Assembly: GCF_036346875.1 (NCBI RefSeq)
Contig: NZ_CP107852.1
Coordinates: forward strand, 5,642,001 to 5,706,000
Length of the DNA stretch: 64,000 nt
From: Nocardia sp. NBC_00508
GTDB lineage: Bacteria > Actinomycetota > Actinomycetes > Mycobacteriales > Mycobacteriaceae
Direction of reading: 5' to 3'
Positions 40,454 to 49,885 of this stretch are shown piece after piece. Both the position numbers and the translations under genes were made by a program. Under the pieces are notes generated by a model that saw nothing but the letters and a program-made list of their open reading frames with translations, had not been told where the DNA came from and searched no databases. Numbering within the stretch: position 1 is the first letter of the stretch; each line of letters starts with the position of its first letter.

Positions 40454-42916
40454 GTGGGTAGTGAGCACGAGCACGACGGTGACCCGAAGGTGACCGAAGA
40501 AGTCAACGGCAAGATATCCAATGGAGCGGCCGATCTGGTCCGCGCACGAACCCAACTGCTCGATGGCGGCCTGCGCCGCAATCCTCGCCTCGATGCCGAG
40601 TCGCTGCGGCACGCGCTGGTCGACCTCTACGAACTCTGGCTCACCAGCAAGGGCGCCGAACTGGGCATCACCGCCGACAGCGGCCTGGCCGTGGTCGCTG
40701 TCGGCGGCCTCGGCCGCGGCGAGATGCTGCCGTTCTCGGATCTGGATCTGGTGCTGCTGCACGACGACGTCGATCCCGCCCGGGTCGCCGAGGTCGCCGA
40801 CCAGCTCTGGTACCCGCTGTGGGACGCGCACATCAAGCTCGATCACAGCGTGCGGACCGTGCCGCAGGCGCTGCGGGTGGCCGCCGACGATCTCATCGCC
40901 GCGCTCGGCATGCTCGAAGCCAGGCACATCGTCGGCGACCAGGAATTGAGCAACCTGTTGATCAGCGGGGTGCGCCGGGAATGGCGCACCGGAATCCGCA
41001 CCCGCTTCGACGATCTCATCGCCCAGGCCCAGGCCAGATGGGAGCGCAACGGCGAGATCGCGCACCGCGCCGAACCCGATCTGAAGAATGGGCGCGGCGG
41101 CCTGCGCGATATCCAGCTGCTCGACGCCCTGGCCATCGCCCAGCTGACCGATGCCATGCCAGGACTCGGGCCGGACGTGCCCGGCGGCGGATTGAAACAG
41201 GCGCGCCGACGCCTGCTGGACGTGCGCACCGAACTGCACCGGGTCGCCGGCCGTTCCCGCGATCAGCTGCGGGCGCAGGACGCCGACGAGATCGGCGCGG
41301 CCCTGCGCATCGGCGACCGCTTCGATCTGGCTCGTACCCTGAGCGATTCGGCGCGAACCGTGAGTTACTCCGTGGACGTCGGTCTGCGCACCGCGGCCAA
41401 CGCGCTGCCCCGCCGGGGCCTGGCGCGGCTTCGCCGTATGCCGGTGCGCCGGCCACTCGACGAGGGTGTCGTCGAGCATGCCGGTGAGGTCGTCCTCGCC
41501 CGCGACGCGCGTCCCCAGCGCGACCCGGGCCTGATCCTGCGGGTGGCGGCGGCCTCGGCGCAGACCGGGCTGCCGATGTCCGCCACCACCCTGAACCGGC
41601 TCTCGGAGGACGCGCCCGAGCTGCGCGAGCCGTGGCCAAAAGACGCCCTCAACGACCTGCTGGTCCTGCTGGGCGCCGGCCGCGGCGCCATCGACGCGAT
41701 CGAAGCGCTGGATCGAACCGGCCTGTGGGGCAGACTGCTTCCGGAGTGGGGCGCGGTACGCGACCTGCCACCGCGCGATGTCCTGCATACCTGGACCGTC
41801 GACCGTCACCTGGTGGAGACAGTCGCCTATGCCGGCGCGATCAGCACTCGGGTGGCCCGCCCGGACCTGCTGGCCCTCAGCGCGCTGCTGCACGACATCG
41901 GCAAGGGTCGCGCCGGCGACCACAGCGTGGTCGGCGCGGAGCTGGCCACCCATATCGGCCGGCGCCTGGGCCTGTGGCCCTCGGACGTGCGCACGCTCAG
42001 CGCGGTCGTCCGTCATCATCTGCTGCTTCCGGAGACCGCGACCCGGCGTGACCTGTCCGATCCGGAGACGGTGCGGTTCGTCGTGAATGCGCTCGACGGC
42101 GATCCTCAGCTGTTGGAACTGCTGCACACGCTGGCCGAGGCGGATTCGCTGGCCACCGGCCCCGGCGTGTGGGGGGACTGGAAGGCGTCTCTGATCGGCG
42201 AGCTGGTCCGGCGCTGCCGGTTGGTCATGGCGGGCGATCAGCTCCCGACGCCGGAGCCGATCGCGGCGGAACTCGTCGAGAAGGCCCGCGCGGGTGGAGT
42301 GCACGTCGACCTGAAGCCGGGGGAGAGCAAGCACACCTACAAGGTCACCGTCATCGCGCCGGATACCCCAGGGCTGCTCTCCGACGCCGCGGGCGTGCTC
42401 GCGCTGCACTCGCTGCGCGTGCTGTCGGCCGCGCTGGGCGTCGAAGGCGATTGCGCGGTCGACGCGTTCGTCGTCGCGCCCAAATTCGGCGATCCGCCGG
42501 ACCCGGGGCTGCTGCGCCAGGAACTGATCCGCGCCACGGCGGGGGATCTGGACGTGTCCGCGGCACTGGCCAAACGGGAGGGCGAGGCAAGCGGCATCGC
42601 CCGGAGCCGGTATGCGCAGGCGCAGCCGAGGGTGATCTGGTCGGAGACCTCGGTGTCCGGTCAAGTGATCCTGGAGTTGCGCGCCGAGGACCGGGTCGGT
42701 TTGCTCAGCCGCCTGGCCGCCGAATTGGCCGGCTGCCGAGCGGACGTGCGCTGGGCCAAGGTGGTCACGATGGGGTCGGCGGTGGTCGACAGTTTCTGCC
42801 TCGATTTGGGCCCTGAGGACAGTCCCGCGCGCCGGGAAACGATCGAAAAGGCGATTCTCGCGGTGGTTCCCAGACCTGCGCCAAAACCGCCGAAAAATGA
42901 CATGCCAAACCATTGA
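40454..42916 (+). CDS. glnD: GlnD, PII nucleotidyltransferase/deadenylylase
   Basis: The 820-residue protein modifies and demodifies PII according to nitrogen status. The nucleotidyltransferase motif GGLGRGEMLPFSDLDLV is near residue 80, the HD phosphohydrolase motif LLHDIGKGRAGDHS near 478, and two ACT domains (about 625-700 and 735-805) bind glutamine. All key residues (GG, DxD, HD) are present. In actinobacteria the transferred group is AMP rather than UMP. The GTG at 40454 follows the glnK hairpin; the N-terminal 30 residues are unconserved, so a later start is possible. Confidence 0.95.
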   Translation: MGSEHEHDGDPKVTEEVNGKISNGAADLVRARTQLLDGGLRRNPRLDAESLRHALVDLYELWLTSKGAELGITADSGLAVVAVGGLGRGEMLPFSDLDLVLLHDDVDPARVAEVADQLWYPLWDAHIKLDHSVRTVPQALRVAADDLIAALGMLEARHIVGDQELSNLLISGVRREWRTGIRTRFDDLIAQAQARWERNGEIAHRAEPDLKNGRGGLRDIQLLDALAIAQLTDAMPGLGPDVPGGGLKQARRRLLDVRTELHRVAGRSRDQLRAQDADEIGAALRIGDRFDLARTLSDSARTVSYSVDVGLRTAANALPRRGLARLRRMPVRRPLDEGVVEHAGEVVLARDARPQRDPGLILRVAAASAQTGLPMSATTLNRLSEDAPELREPWPKDALNDLLVLLGAGRGAIDAIEALDRTGLWGRLLPEWGAVRDLPPRDVLHTWTVDRHLVETVAYAGAISTRVARPDLLALSALLHDIGKGRAGDHSVVGAELATHIGRRLGLWPSDVRTLSAVVRHHLLLPETATRRDLSDPETVRFVVNALDGDPQLLELLHTLAEADSLATGPGVWGDWKASLIGELVRRCRLVMAGDQLPTPEPIAAELVEKARAGGVHVDLKPGESKHTYKVTVIAPDTPGLLSDAAGVLALHSLRVLSAALGVEGDCAVDAFVVAPKFGDPPDPGLLRQELIRATAGDLDVSAALAKREGEASGIARSRYAQAQPRVIWSETSVSGQVILELRAEDRVGLLSRLAAELAGCRADVRWAKVVTMGSAVVDSFCLDLGPEDSPARRETIEKAILAVVPRPAPKPPKNDMPNH

Positions 42917-43050
42917 AATTGGCATCGACCTGCAAATTTATCCGGTAATCAATCTGTTGCCAGATATTTGCTGGATAACAGCTCCGCTATCGCGGCCCGC
43001 CCCTACGATCTAGAGCGTCTGGCTATCGCGAGCACGAGGGGAGCAGGTCG

Positions 43051-43365
43051 GTGGCAATTGAAGTCGTTTCGGCGTCGACAATGACAAGTGACGAGACCAC
43101 GCATATGGCGCGCTGCGTCGGCGGCGACCGCTGGGTGGTCTCCTGGCTCCCCGGTCGCACTTTGACGGGGCAGCAGGCGGTGACCGCGATGACGATCGCC
43201 TCCACGGTCGGCAGCTCGCCCATCCCGAGCACGGCGGAGTGGGCCGTCCTCGACGACCTGGCCCTCGAGCTGGGGCTGACCGCTAACGAGGCGGTGTTCA
43301 TGGTCGCCGAGGAGAACCACGACTACCGCAAAACGGCCAAACCGCGCCGTCGAGTGCTCGACTAG
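43051..43365 (+). CDS. Conserved-looking small hypothetical protein
   Basis: The 104-residue protein contains RWVVSWLPGRTLTGQQAVTA and EWAVLDDLALELGLTANEAV. No enzyme motif or membrane helix is seen; a small alpha/beta or helical fold is likely. GGGGAG lies 12-17 nt before the GTG at 43051, and ATG 43081 is an alternative start. The preceding 134 bp are AT-rich for this genome and probably carry its promoter. Position between glnD and ffh parallels mycobacteria, where an unrelated-length gene occupies the slot. Confidence 0.65.
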   Translation: MAIEVVSASTMTSDETTHMARCVGGDRWVVSWLPGRTLTGQQAVTAMTIASTVGSSPIPSTAEWAVLDDLALELGLTANEAVFMVAEENHDYRKTAKPRRRVLD

Positions 43366-43468
43366 CAAGACGCTCCGCCTCGAAGGACGCACCGCCTGCG
43401 CGATCACACCGGCGATCCCATTACCCTGGGAGAGAATGTGACGTCCCCCGAGATCAGGAGCGCGATCG

Positions 43469-45031
43469 GTGTTCGAATCCCTGTCCGACCGGCTTACCGG
43501 TGCCCTCAAGGATCTGCGTGGTAAGGGGCGTCTGTCACCGGCCGACATCGACGCCACCTGTCGCGAGATCCGCCTCGCTCTGCTCGAGGCCGACGTCGCG
43601 CTGCCGGTGGTGCGCGGTTTCATCGGGCGGATCAAGGAGCGCGCCAAGGGCGCGGAGGTCTCCGCGGCGCTGAACCCGGCCCAGCAGGTCGTGAAGATCG
43701 TCAACGAGGAGCTCGTCGGCATCCTCGGCGGCGAGACCAGACGGCTGAATCTGGCCAAGAACCCGCCGACGGTGATCATGCTCGCCGGTCTGCAGGGTTC
43801 CGGTAAGACGACGCTCGCGGGCAAGCTGGCGAAACTGCTGAAGGGGCAGGGGCATCAGCCCCTGCTGGTGGCCTGTGACCTGCAGCGCCCTGGCGCCGTC
43901 ACCCAGCTGCAGGTGGTCGGCGAGCGTGCGGGCGTGCCCGTCTACGCGCCGCACCCGGGCACCTCCATCGGTGGCGGGGCGAACCCGCTGGGCATCTCGG
44001 CCGCCGACCCGGTGAACGTGGCCCGCGGCGGTGTCGAGGAAGCGCGGCAGAAGCAGTACGACCTCGTCATCGTCGACACCGCCGGCCGGCTCGGTATCGA
44101 CGAAGAACTGATGCGGCAGGCCGCGGGCATCCGCGACGCGGTCCAGCCCGACGAGACCCTCTTCGTGCTCGACGCGATGATCGGTCAGGACGCGGTCACC
44201 ACGGCGGAGGCGTTCCGCGACGGCGTCGGCTTCACCGGCGTGGTACTCACCAAGCTCGACGGCGACGCCCGCGGTGGTGCCGCGCTGAGCGTCCGCGAGG
44301 TCACCGGCGTTCCGATCCTGTTCGCCTCCACCGGTGAGAAGCTCGAGGACTTCGACGTCTTCCACCCGGACCGCATGGCCAGCCGCATCCTCGGCATGGG
44401 CGATGTGCTCACCCTGATCGAGCAGGCCGAGCAGGTCTACGACGCCGAGCAGGCCGAGGAGGCCGCCCGCAAGATCGGTAGCGGTGAGCTCACCCTCGAG
44501 GACTTCCTCGACCAGATGCTGGCCATCCGCAAGATGGGCCCGATCGGGAACCTGCTCGGCATGCTGCCCGGCGCGGGGCAGATGAAAGACGTGCTCGCCC
44601 AGGTCGACGACAAGCAGCTCGACCGCGTGCAGGCGATCATCCGCGGCATGACCCCGGCGGAGCGGGACAACCCCAAGATCATCAACGCGTCCCGCCGTCT
44701 GCGCATCGCCAACGGCTCCGGCGTCCAGGTCTCCGAGGTCAATCAGCTCGTCGACCGTTTCTTCGAGGCCAAGAAGATGATGGCGATGATGGGCCGTCAG
44801 ATGGGCCTGCCCGGCTCCCGCCGCGGCGGCGCGAAGAAGGGCAAGAAGGGCAAGAAGGGCGGCCGTGGCCCCACGCCGCCGAAGGTGCGCGGCGGATTCC
44901 CGGGGATGGGCGGCATGCCGGGCATGCCCGCCGGAATGCCCGACATCTCCAACATGCCCGCCGGTCTCGACCAGTTGCCACCTGGCCTGGAGGGCTTCGA
45001 CCTGTCGAAACTGAAGTTCCCGAAGAAGTAG
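43469..45031 (+). CDS. ffh: Ffh, signal recognition particle GTPase (SRP54)
   Basis: The 520-residue protein has an N domain (1-90), a G domain with GLQGSGKTTLAGKLA (about 104), DLQRPGAV, DTAGRLGID and TKLDGDARGG, and a methionine-rich M domain (about 300-450) that binds signal peptides and 4.5S RNA. The tail is Lys/Gly-rich, then Gly/Met/Pro-rich with repeated GMP motifs. It works with FtsY in membrane targeting. The GTG at 43469 begins the canonical MFESLSDRLTGAL. The RNA partner gene was not found in this window. Confidence 0.97.
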   Translation: MFESLSDRLTGALKDLRGKGRLSPADIDATCREIRLALLEADVALPVVRGFIGRIKERAKGAEVSAALNPAQQVVKIVNEELVGILGGETRRLNLAKNPPTVIMLAGLQGSGKTTLAGKLAKLLKGQGHQPLLVACDLQRPGAVTQLQVVGERAGVPVYAPHPGTSIGGGANPLGISAADPVNVARGGVEEARQKQYDLVIVDTAGRLGIDEELMRQAAGIRDAVQPDETLFVLDAMIGQDAVTTAEAFRDGVGFTGVVLTKLDGDARGGAALSVREVTGVPILFASTGEKLEDFDVFHPDRMASRILGMGDVLTLIEQAEQVYDAEQAEEAARKIGSGELTLEDFLDQMLAIRKMGPIGNLLGMLPGAGQMKDVLAQVDDKQLDRVQAIIRGMTPAERDNPKIINASRRLRIANGSGVQVSEVNQLVDRFFEAKKMMAMMGRQMGLPGSRRGGAKKGKKGKKGGRGPTPPKVRGGFPGMGGMPGMPAGMPDISNMPAGLDQLPPGLEGFDLSKLKFPKK

Positions 45032-45112
45032 ACCGGGCCCGAACGACGCGGCACAACGTGCGGTGACCACCCCAGTAGGTTGGAGGCAGCCGACGACGTC
45101 CAGGAGGTTGCT

Positions 45113-46207
45113 GTGCATCTACGAGGAGTGATTCTCCCCGGGGACGAGGTGCGCGATCTCTGGGTGCGCGATGGGCTCGTGTCTTTCGAGCCCGTGCCGG
45201 GCGCCGAAACGCTGTGCAGCACCGGATGGATCGTGCCCGGACTGGTCGACGCGCACTGCCACGTCGGTATCCGGTATGGCGGCGGCCACGAGGATCGGGC
45301 GGGCGCCCTCGCGCAGGCCGAGATCGAACGGGAGGCCGGTGCGCTGCTGCTGCGCGACGCGGGTTCGCCGTTCGACACCCGGTTCGTCGACGACCATGAC
45401 GAGCTGCCGCGCATCATCCGTGCGGGCCGCCATATCGCCCGGCCGAAGCGCTATATCCGCGAGCTGGGCATCGAGCTCGACGACGAACGCGACCTGCCGG
45501 ACATCGTCGCCGAACAGGCCCGCTTCGGCGACGGCTGGGTGAAGATCGTGGGCGATTGGATCGACCGCTCCGTCGGCGATCTGCGCCCGCTGTGGAGCGA
45601 CGCGGTCCTGAAGGAGGCCATCGACGCCGCGCATGCCAATGGCGCCCGGGTCACGGCGCACGTCTTCGGCGAGGACGCGCTGCCCGGCTTGATCAACGCG
45701 GGCATCGACTGTGTGGAGCACGGCACCGGTCTCACCGAAGAAACCATCGAGATGATGGTCGAGCACGGCACCGCCTTGGTCCCCACCCTGGTCAATATCG
45801 ACACCTTCCCCGAGATCGCCGACAGTGCGGGCAAGTTCCCCGTCTACGCCGCGCACATGCGCGACCTGCACCGCCGGGTGCGCGGCACGGTCGCCGCCGC
45901 GCACGAGGCGGGCGTGCCCATTTTCGCGGGCACCGACGCCGGCGGTTCCATCCGTCACGGGCGGATCGCCGACGAGATCGCCGCACTCGGCGCCGCGGGC
46001 CTGTCCCGACACGCCGCACTCGGCGCCGCTTCCTGGGACGCCCGCGGCTGGCTCGGACGGCCGTGCATCGAGCCCGGTGCCCCCGCGGATTTCGTTGTCT
46101 ACCAGCAGGACCCGCGTACCCATTCGGAAGCGCTTGCCGCACCGTATGCCGTCGTGCTGCGCGGGCGCGTATACGGCGGACGCGGTCCGGTCACCGGTCA
46201 TCGGTAA
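45113..46207 (+). CDS. Amidohydrolase family protein (Rv2915c-like)
   Basis: The 364-residue protein has the amidohydrolase metal motif VDAHCHVG near residue 46 (HxH), a likely bridging lysine in DGWVKIVGDWID near 143, HVFGEDALPGLINAG and CVEHGTGL near 185-205, and FAGTDAGGSIRHG near 278. This is the imidazolonepropionase/prolidase-like branch; the substrate is unknown. AGGAGG ends 5 nt before GTG 45113; an in-frame ATG at 45080 has a poorer site. Its place just after ffh matches Rv2915c. Confidence 0.88.
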   Translation: MHLRGVILPGDEVRDLWVRDGLVSFEPVPGAETLCSTGWIVPGLVDAHCHVGIRYGGGHEDRAGALAQAEIEREAGALLLRDAGSPFDTRFVDDHDELPRIIRAGRHIARPKRYIRELGIELDDERDLPDIVAEQARFGDGWVKIVGDWIDRSVGDLRPLWSDAVLKEAIDAAHANGARVTAHVFGEDALPGLINAGIDCVEHGTGLTEETIEMMVEHGTALVPTLVNIDTFPEIADSAGKFPVYAAHMRDLHRRVRGTVAAAHEAGVPIFAGTDAGGSIRHGRIADEIAALGAAGLSRHAALGAASWDARGWLGRPCIEPGAPADFVVYQQDPRTHSEALAAPYAVVLRGRVYGGRGPVTGHR

Positions 46208-46262
46208 TTCGTCATCGCGGGCTCACCCGCTTGTTTCCGAACGAGGCGTAAGGTCGAATTCC

Positions 46263-47246
46263 GTGACCATTCGCCTCGGTTATCAAATGCCCAACTTCAG
46301 CTACGGCAAGTCGGTGCGCGAGCTGTTCCCGACGGTCATCGCGCAGGCCAGGGAGGCCGAAGCCGCCGGTTTCGACACGGTCTTCGTGATGGACCATTTC
46401 TACCAACTGCCCGGCATCGGCACGCCCGATGAGCCGATGCTCGAGGCATACACCGCATTGGGTGGCCTCGCCACGGCCACGGAGCGAATCCAGTTGTCGG
46501 CCTTGGTAACCGGCAACACCTACCGCAATCCGGCCATGCTCGCCAAGACCGTCACCACGCTGGACGTGGTCAGCGGCGGCCGCGCCGTGCTCGGCATCGG
46601 CGCGGGCTGGTTCGAGCTCGAGCACCGATCCTTCGGCTACGATTTCGGCACCTTCACGACCCGCTTCGAACGGCTCGAGGAGGCACTGCAGATCGTCCAG
46701 CCGATGCTGTGTGGGCAGCGCCCCACCTTCGACGGCAAGTGGTACCACGTCGAGAACGCGATGAACGAGCCTCGCATCCGCGACGACGTGCCGATCCTGC
46801 TCGGCGGCAGTGGCGAGAAGAAGACCTTCCGCCTGGCCGCCCGTTTCGCCGACCACCTCAACCTGATCTGCAACGCTTCCGAGCTGCCACGCAAGATCGA
46901 GGTTCTGCGTGACCGCTGCGCTGAGGTCGGCCGCGACCCCGCGACGTTGGAGACCAGCTATCTGTGCTTCCTGATGGTGGACGAAGACGGCGACTTGGTC
47001 CGCAAGCAGCAGCGAGATTACTTGAGCCGCATGGGTATCGACCTGTCGTCGCTGTCGGAGTCCGAGATAGCGCAGACGCCGGCCGATCGCCAGTTCGTCG
47101 GTACGCCGGACGAGGTTGCCGAGCAGCTGCGGACCCGCGTCCTCGACCGCGGCGTCGATGGTCTGATCGTCAACATGGTCTTGAATGGACACGAACCGGG
47201 CGCGGTCGAACTCGCCGGACGCACCCTGGCGCCGCTGGTGGGCTGA
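46263..47246 (+). CDS. LLM-class F420-dependent oxidoreductase
   Basis: The 327-residue TIM-barrel protein shows VMDHFYQLPGIG, RIQLSALVTGNTYRNPAMLA, TTLDVVSGGRAVLGIGAGWF and LLGGSGEKKTFRLAARFADH, all typical of the luciferase-like F420 enzymes abundant in mycobacteria and Nocardia. The barrel ends with FVGTPDEVAEQLR. The substrate is unknown. The GTG at 46263 begins just before the conserved RLGYQMPN strand. It lies 55 bp after the amidohydrolase in the same direction. Confidence 0.88.
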   Translation: MTIRLGYQMPNFSYGKSVRELFPTVIAQAREAEAAGFDTVFVMDHFYQLPGIGTPDEPMLEAYTALGGLATATERIQLSALVTGNTYRNPAMLAKTVTTLDVVSGGRAVLGIGAGWFELEHRSFGYDFGTFTTRFERLEEALQIVQPMLCGQRPTFDGKWYHVENAMNEPRIRDDVPILLGGSGEKKTFRLAARFADHLNLICNASELPRKIEVLRDRCAEVGRDPATLETSYLCFLMVDEDGDLVRKQQRDYLSRMGIDLSSLSESEIAQTPADRQFVGTPDEVAEQLRTRVLDRGVDGLIVNMVLNGHEPGAVELAGRTLAPLVG

Positions 47247-47295
47247 CGAGCGGGAACCGGACGCGAATGCCGTTGGCGCCGGATACAATCGGCCG

Positions 47296-48033
47296 ATGAT
47301 AGCCCCTCCGTGGCGAGCGTCGTACGGTATCGACGCGCCGTCGGTGCTGCTGTTGCTGGGAGTTCTCGCGGTCGGGTATTTCGCCGCCGCACTGGTGGTG
47401 GCGCTGTTCCAGCAGCTGCGTCCTAGCCTGCTGCTCCTGCTGATCGGAACCGTGCTCGCCGCGCAGTTCGGCCTGTTCCTGCACGCGACCCTCCGGGGCA
47501 AGTTCCGGGTCTGGGCGGGTCTGCTCGACGACCTCACGCTGCGTGGCGACGAACTGCTGCTCGATATGGGCTGCGGCCGCGGCGCGGTGCTGCTCGCGGC
47601 CGCGCGGCGGCTGCCCGCCGGACGCGCCGTCGGCCTGGATCTGTGGTGCTCCGCCGACCATTGCGGCAACATTCCGGCCACCGCCGAGCAGAACGCACTC
47701 GCCGAGAACGTCGCCGATCGCATCGAACTGCACACCGGTGACATGACCCGCATGCCGTTCCCGGACGGCGCGTTCGACGTCGTCGTGTCCAGCCTGGCCA
47801 TCCACACCATCAAGACCGCGCAGGGCCGCGCCGACGCCGTCCGCGAGGCATGCCGCGTCCTGCGGCCCGGCGGCAAGCTGGTCATCGTGGACATCGGTAA
47901 GACCAGCGAGTATCGCGCCACGCTGGCCGCGAGCGGCGTTACCGGAGTCACCCACCGCGGCGTTGGTTGGCGGATGTGGTGGGGCGGCCCCTGGGTGCCG
48001 ACCCGTGCCCTCACCGCCACCGCCCCCGGATAG
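47296..48033 (+). CDS. Membrane-anchored SAM-dependent methyltransferase
   Basis: The 245-residue protein has two N-terminal membrane helices (about residues 15-35 and 42-62) and a class I methyltransferase domain. Motif I is LLLDMGCGRGAVLLAAA (about 85), followed by AVGLDLWCSADHC and MPFPDGAFDVVVSSLAIHT. Quinone or lipid methylation would suit the membrane anchor but is inferred. TACAAT (47284-47289) lies 6 nt before the ATG and there is no ribosome binding site, so the mRNA is probably leaderless. Confidence 0.85.
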   Translation: MIAPPWRASYGIDAPSVLLLLGVLAVGYFAAALVVALFQQLRPSLLLLLIGTVLAAQFGLFLHATLRGKFRVWAGLLDDLTLRGDELLLDMGCGRGAVLLAAARRLPAGRAVGLDLWCSADHCGNIPATAEQNALAENVADRIELHTGDMTRMPFPDGAFDVVVSSLAIHTIKTAQGRADAVREACRVLRPGGKLVIVDIGKTSEYRATLAASGVTGVTHRGVGWRMWWGGPWVPTRALTATAPG

Positions 48034-48178
48034 TCCCGTCACCGCCGCTCGGCGAATCGGTTTCCTGCCTTGCTTCCGCGTGACGGAGCCGAATCGGCCG
48101 CTCGTCCGGTCGCGAGCGATGAATTCCGGCAATGGCTCGCGTCTGCATTGCGAGGGCCGGAATCGATCGGAGGCACAT

Positions 48179-48736
48179 ATGCGGAAATTGATCGTGACCG
48201 AGAACATCACCCTTGACGGGGTGATCGAGGCGACGGACTGGTTCGATGTCGCCGACCGGGAAGGGGTCGATCAGTCCGATCTCGTCGCGGAACTGCGAGA
48301 GCAGGCCGCGGCATCGGACGCCGTGCTGTTCGGGCGGGTCACTTTCGAGCAGATGCGTGGGTACTGGCCGAATCGGACCGACGACACCAGCGGAGTAACC
48401 GAGCACCTGAACAAGGTGACGAAATACGTGGTATCCGGCACGCTGCGGGAACCGGAGTGGGACAACACGGTGATCCTGCGCGGTCCGCCGGCCGAGGAGA
48501 TCGCCGTGATCAAGACGGCGCCGGGCCGGGACATCGTCGCCACCGGCAGCATCCGGCTGGTCCGAGCCCTGATCGCCGCCGACCTGGTCGACGAGTACCG
48601 CCTGTTCGTCTACCCCGTGGTGCTCGGGACCGGTGAGCGGCTGTTCGCGGGCGCGACCCGGGTTCCGGCGCTGCGGCTGGTCGAGACCCGCCCGTTCCGC
48701 TCCGGCGTGGTGCTGCTGAGATATCGCCGCCGATAG
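48179..48736 (+). CDS. RibD C-terminal/dihydrofolate-reductase-like protein
   Basis: The 185-residue protein begins MRKLIVTENITLDGVIEATD and has ATGSIRLVRALIAADLVDEY and YPVVLGTGERLF, the typical RibD_C/DHFR-like signature. It differs clearly from the one at 3785-4366 and belongs to the shorter subgroup. Reductase activity on an unknown substrate is inferred. GGAGG lies 6 nt before the ATG. Its stop abuts the stop of a small minus-strand gene. Confidence 0.87.
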   Translation: MRKLIVTENITLDGVIEATDWFDVADREGVDQSDLVAELREQAAASDAVLFGRVTFEQMRGYWPNRTDDTSGVTEHLNKVTKYVVSGTLREPEWDNTVILRGPPAEEIAVIKTAPGRDIVATGSIRLVRALIAADLVDEYRLFVYPVVLGTGERLFAGATRVPALRLVETRPFRSGVVLLRYRRR

Positions 48737-48892
48737 TCAGTCGAGCGCGCGGAAGAGGCCCGAAACGACGGCGCGCAGCGTACGGAACACCCCGGGCACC
48801 ACGTACTCGGTCACTGCCGGCTCGCTGAACTCGGCCGCGATCTCGCGGCTGGTGCTGTCCCTGCGCCTGCGTTTGCGACGGAAGATTCCCAT
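48737..48892 (-). CDS. Small basic protein of 51 residues
   Basis: The peptide starts MGIFRRKRRRRDSTS, continues with REIAAEFSEPAVTEYVVPGV, and ends FRTLRAVVSGLFRALD. A strongly basic N-terminus is followed by an amphipathic C-terminal helix. Its TGA is directly adjacent to the stop of the convergent reductase-like gene. The upstream sequence has only a weak ribosome binding site. It may be a real small gene or chance; it is flagged because coding fits the whole gap. Confidence 0.45.
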   Translation of the reverse strand: MGIFRRKRRRRDSTSREIAAEFSEPAVTEYVVPGVFRTLRAVVSGLFRALD

Positions 48893-48940
48893 GCTTGCTT
48901 ATGGCGCATGGGCCGCGAGGTGTGAACACCGGAACGCGAT

Positions 48941-48970
48941 TTCTGGCGCGATCGTCCCGTCTGGCACAAT
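48941..48970 (+). promoter_or_regulatory. Probable promoter of the rpsP operon
   Basis: CACAAT (48965-48970) within TCTGGCACAAT is a candidate -10, with TTCTGG (48941-48946) 18 bp upstream as a weak -35. The identical 11-mer precedes rplS (59326-59336), supporting a shared ribosomal-protein promoter type. About 145 nt of leader separate it from the rpsP start. Confidence 0.45.
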
Positions 48971-49116
48971 GGACCACCGTCCTTCCGGACAAGTGTCAGC
49001 CCGTCTCCGGTTACGTACCGCGCGGCGGTCACACACTCGAAAACGCAAAACCGGGCTCGCAGACCATGCGGGTCGCCGAATTGCGTCGTGACCAACCAAC
49101 GAAAGGCAGATCAGCA

Positions 49117-49548
49117 GTGGCTGTTCGCATCAAGCTCACCCGCATGGGCAAGATCCGCAACCCGCAGTACCGCGTCGTCGTCGCGGACGCCCGCACCCGC
49201 CGGGATGGCCGGGCCATCGAGTCCATCGGCATGTACCACCCGAAGGAAGAGCCCTCGCTCATCCAGATCGACTCCGAGCGCGTGCAGTACTGGCTGGGTG
49301 TCGGCGCGCAGCCGACCGAGCCGGTTCTCCAGCTGCTGAAGATCACCGGTGACTGGCAGAAGTTCAAGGGCATCGACGGCGCCGAGGGCACCCTGAAGGT
49401 CAAGCCGTCGAAGCCGTCGAAGCTGGACCTGTTCAACGCCGCGCTGGCCGCCGCCGATAACGAGCCGGTCGCCGAGGCGGTCACCCCGAAGAAGAAGGCC
49501 GGCAAGAAGGACGCCGGAGAGGGCGCCGAGGCCGAGGCCGCCGAGTAA
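49117..49548 (+). CDS. rpsP: 30S ribosomal protein S16
   Basis: The protein starts VAVRIKLTRMGKIRNPQYRV, the S16 signature, and continues with RRDGRAIESIGMYHP. At 143 residues it is longer than E. coli S16 (82) because of an actinobacterial C-terminal extension rich in Lys, Ala and Glu (about residues 110-143). It begins at GTG 49117 with AAAGG upstream and is the first gene of the rpsP-khpA-rimM-trmD unit. Confidence 0.97.
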   Translation: MAVRIKLTRMGKIRNPQYRVVVADARTRRDGRAIESIGMYHPKEEPSLIQIDSERVQYWLGVGAQPTEPVLQLLKITGDWQKFKGIDGAEGTLKVKPSKPSKLDLFNAALAAADNEPVAEAVTPKKKAGKKDAGEGAEAEAAE

Positions 49549-49642
49549 TGAGCGGGCGTTTCTCGTCCATCCAGCACCCGTCTCGAGCCGTCGATAGACC
49601 GGCCGCGACGACGGGGGAGTCGCGTCTCGAGGTGATGGAGCA

Positions 49643-49885
49643 GTGAGTGCCGTAGTCGCCGATGCCGTCGAGCACTTGGTGCGCGGCATCGTCGCCAATC
49701 CCGATGACGTCCGCGTAGAGCTGATCACCGGCCGCCGCGGGCGCACGGTCGAGGTGCACGTTCATCCTGATGACCTGGGCAAGGTGATCGGCCGCGGCGG
49801 ACGTACCGCGACCGCGCTGCGTACCCTCGTCGCCGGCATCGGCGGCCGGGGCATCCGGGTCGACGTGGTCGACACCGACCAGTAG
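49643..49885 (+). CDS. khpA: KhpA-type KH-domain RNA-binding protein
   Basis: The 80-residue single KH-domain protein has the RNA-binding loop KVIGRGGRTATALRTL (about residues 48-63) with GxxG as GRGG. It corresponds to Rv2908c in M. tuberculosis. Family members bind RNA widely and affect cell wall growth and translation. Its stop is followed immediately by the rimM ATG (TAGATG), so the two are coupled. Confidence 0.92.
   Translation: MSAVVADAVEHLVRGIVANPDDVRVELITGRRGRTVEVHVHPDDLGKVIGRGGRTATALRTLVAGIGGRGIRVDVVDTDQ

Noticed and set aside
40010..42925. Open frame of 971 codons on the minus strand opposite glnD
   Set aside because: It mirrors glnD, whose nucleotidyltransferase, HD and ACT motifs are intact. 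Long antisense frames are expected in high-GC genes, and the antisense product shows no domain.
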